This document shows, in pieces, positions 62,605 to 64,000 of a stretch of DNA of 64,000 bases. Positions within the stretch are counted from its first letter, which is position 1. The number at the start of each line of letters is the position of its first letter. The stretch comes from Ruegeria denitrificans (GTDB lineage: Bacteria > Pseudomonadota > Alphaproteobacteria > Rhodobacterales > Rhodobacteraceae), in the NCBI RefSeq assembly GCF_001458295.1, contig NZ_CYUD01000011.1, forward strand, positions 83,536 through 147,535, given 5' to 3'. The position numbers and the translations under genes were made by a program. The notes below the pieces were generated by a model that was not told the origin of the DNA, did no database searches, and saw nothing but the letters and a program-made list of their open reading frames with translations.

Positions 62605-63900
62605 ATCCAACAGGGCCATCATGGCATAAGCCGGCGGCATCAACGCGCGTCGCCAACGGCCCAAAGGAAACCGCGCAGGGATACGCGTAATTGGATCGGG
62701 CAACCCGCTCTCTTGCCTCAGAACCATCCGCGCCAGTGCTCGTCCACAATAGGTGCCCATCGCCACCCCGTTGCCATGATAGGCAAACCCGGCGAACATC
62801 CCCGGCTGATCCGTCACGGGGCCTACATAAGGCGTCAACCGTCGCGAGAGGCAGACCATACCCGACCACATATGGGTGATATCAACCCCTGCCCATTCAG
62901 GGAACATGTGTTTGAAGTCATTCATAACTTTCCGACGAATGGCCGCCTCGGTCTGAGGGGACGCACGTAACCCGCCGCGCATTCCGAACAGAAACCGCCG
63001 GTCGGGCATCAGGCGGAAATAATGCAGTAGATGGCGGGTATCATACGACATCTGTTCAGAGGTCCAGCCCTGAGCTTGCAAGTCAGCCTCGGGCATTGGG
63101 CGCGTGACCAAAACTGTGGATTGGACAGGCATATACCGGCCTGCCAGCCAAGGCGGCACATCTTCGCTGGAGTATCCATTCGTACAGATCAGCACATTCG
63201 CGGCTTTGATCCGGCCTGAACCAGTTTGCACGTCAAAGCCAGATTGCGATTTCCGGATCGTTTGAACCGTACTGTTCTGAAACAGTGTCGCACCCAGCGT
63301 TTGGGCCGCACGGGCCAACCCGAACAGATATTTTCTAGGGTTCAGTGCGAATCCAACTGGGTTCGTGTACCCCCCGTAAAACCTGCCACCAAATCCAAGC
63401 CTGGGTAGATCGTCAAAGGTGTGCAAGGTGCCCGCTGCCTCGGCCCGCTTGCGCAGCTTTTCCATCGCACGGGGCGTATGGGCCAGTTGGGTTTCGCCCT
63501 GTGAATGCACATCCGCATCGATTGCGTGGGTTTTCAGCAGACCAGCGACAAGCTGAACCGCGTCCACTTCGGCTTGATCATAGCTGCGCGCGGCGGCCTC
63601 TCCGAACTGGCGGACCATAGCGCTTTGGCTCAGCTTTGAGCCCCCCAGACAGCAAAACCCACCGTTACGTCCCGAAGCGCCCCAACCGGGTGTTCCGGCC
63701 TCAAGCACCGCAACCGAGGCGCCAGACCCGGCCAAGTGCAATGCGGCTGACAACCCGGTGAACCCGCCACCGACAATGACGACGTCAACCTTCTGGTTAC
63801 CGTGCAGGACCGGCCAGTCAGGGCTGGCGATCGTCTCGTCCCACCAACAATTAGTCCGAGGGCCAGGTCCGTAAGTGTATTCCGGAAACAGCCGCTTCAT
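62599..63900 (-). CDS. FAD-dependent amine oxidase, PuuB/OrdL-like
   Basis: A 433-residue DAO-fold flavoprotein. The FAD motif is VVIVGGGFTGLSAALHLAGSG near residue 40, followed by TPGWGASGRNGGFCCLGGS, a sequence typical of gamma-glutamylputrescine oxidases. The C-terminal AGFAYHGNGVAMGTYCGRALARMVL closes the FAD site. The likely reaction is oxidation of a gamma-glutamyl-polyamine or similar amine to an aldehyde, with hydrogen peroxide formed. The start overlaps the stop of a probable ABC permease gene, fitting polyamine uptake and breakdown. Confidence 0.86.
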   Translation of the reverse strand: MKRLFPEYTYGPGPRTNCWWDETIASPDWPVLHGNQKVDVVIVGGGFTGLSAALHLAGSGASVAVLEAGTPGWGASGRNGGFCCLGGSKLSQSAMVRQFGEAAARSYDQAEVDAVQLVAGLLKTHAIDADVHSQGETQLAHTPRAMEKLRKRAEAAGTLHTFDDLPRLGFGGRFYGGYTNPVGFALNPRKYLFGLARAAQTLGATLFQNSTVQTIRKSQSGFDVQTGSGRIKAANVLICTNGYSSEDVPPWLAGRYMPVQSTVLVTRPMPEADLQAQGWTSEQMSYDTRHLLHYFRLMPDRRFLFGMRGGLRASPQTEAAIRRKVMNDFKHMFPEWAGVDITHMWSGMVCLSRRLTPYVGPVTDQPGMFAGFAYHGNGVAMGTYCGRALARMVLRQESGLPDPITRIPARFPLGRWRRALMPPAYAMMALLDL

Positions 63901-64000
63901 TCTGTTCGCGCAGCAGCCATTTCATCCTGCTTTTGCCGCATCATCGCCCGTTTTGTGACCAGCGACGCGGTGATGACACCGACCGTGACGATCGCGATCA
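63897..64000 (-). CDS. Probable ABC-transporter permease, C-terminal end (cut by window edge)
   Basis: My own translation of the last 104 bases on the minus strand gives about 34 residues: a hydrophobic stretch (IAIVTVGVITASLV) followed by a basic tail (TKRAMMRQKQDEMAAARTE) and a stop. The TGA overlaps the oxidase ATG (ATGA), so the genes are coupled. A final membrane helix with a cytoplasmic tail suits PotC/PotI-type polyamine permeases, and the oxidase neighbour supports that. The fragment is too short for certainty. Confidence 0.55.
   Translation of the reverse strand, partial: IAIVTVGVITASLVTKRAMMRQKQDEMAAARTE

Overview
The window looks like chromosome from a roseobacter-group alphaproteobacterium (Rhodobacteraceae, Ruegeria-like). 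That placement is an inference from several things: moderately high GC, a CcrM-type adenine methyltransferase with clustered GANTC sites, the FlbT/FlaF pair beside flagellin, a small Rhodobacter-type porin, DUF3576 and DUF2125 proteins, HspQ, and FAD/GcvT demethylating dehydrogenases. I found no rRNA, tRNA, CRISPR array, insertion sequence or prophage.

Layout. (1) 1-8.1 kb, all minus strand: a tight operon for methylated-amine or betaine-type catabolism (XRE-cupin regulator, LysE exporter, GFA protein, dimethylglycine/sarcosine dehydrogenase-like flavoprotein, cupin, quinone oxidoreductase, homocysteine methyltransferase, GbdR/GlxA-like AraC regulator, and a second flavoprotein cut by the window edge). 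(2) 8.2-15.4 kb: mixed small genes, including free methionine-R-sulfoxide reductase, thiolase, a STAS/anti-sigma kinase pair, a gamma-glutamyltransferase family protein, HspQ, an AEC transporter and a lytic-transglycosylase-like lipoprotein. (3) 15.4-25.5 kb: envelope and housekeeping genes (lolA, ftsK, a DapC-like aminotransferase, amidase, ubiH-type hydroxylase, Trm112, LON-domain protein, CnoX-like thioredoxin, exonuclease III). (4) 25.5-26.5 kb: an AT-rich intergenic stretch with an exact TTAA-N7-TTAA CtrA-type site, a possible small membrane protein gene and several inverted repeats. (5) 26.5-40.8 kb: response regulator, ribA, L,D-transpeptidase, PLP-binding protein, porin, DUF3576 lipoprotein, leuS-lptE-holA, a small HNH gene, VOC/crotonase-like/SDR genes and a DUF2125 protein. 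(6) 41.2-45.5 kb: the pmbA-cysQ-waaA-like-lpxK operon. (7) 45.6-52.5 kb: dsbA-like, DUF721 (DciA-like), mutY, alkB-type monooxygenase, a membrane adenylate cyclase, ccrM and rnhB. (8) 52.6-55.9 kb: two small secreted proteins, a membrane-anchored winged-helix protein and a DUF427-adenylate cyclase fusion. (9) 55.9-61.7 kb: flagellar genes. (10) 61.7-64 kb: an aminoglycoside-phosphotransferase-like kinase, a PuuB-like FAD oxidase and the end of a probable ABC permease.

How the parts may work together. Region 1 reads as a pathway in which N-methyl groups are removed oxidatively or passed to homocysteine, with formaldehyde-type and export functions alongside. The flagellar block pairs flagellin with its post-transcriptional regulators FlbT/FlaF. 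A hairpin in the flagellin leader and a hairpin that would sequester the ribosome binding site of the rod-binding gene suggest RNA-level control. The most unusual coding locus is 53.2-55.9 kb, where a winged-helix domain sits after two membrane segments (the reverse of ToxR/CadC order) next to a cyclase with an N-terminal DUF427 domain.
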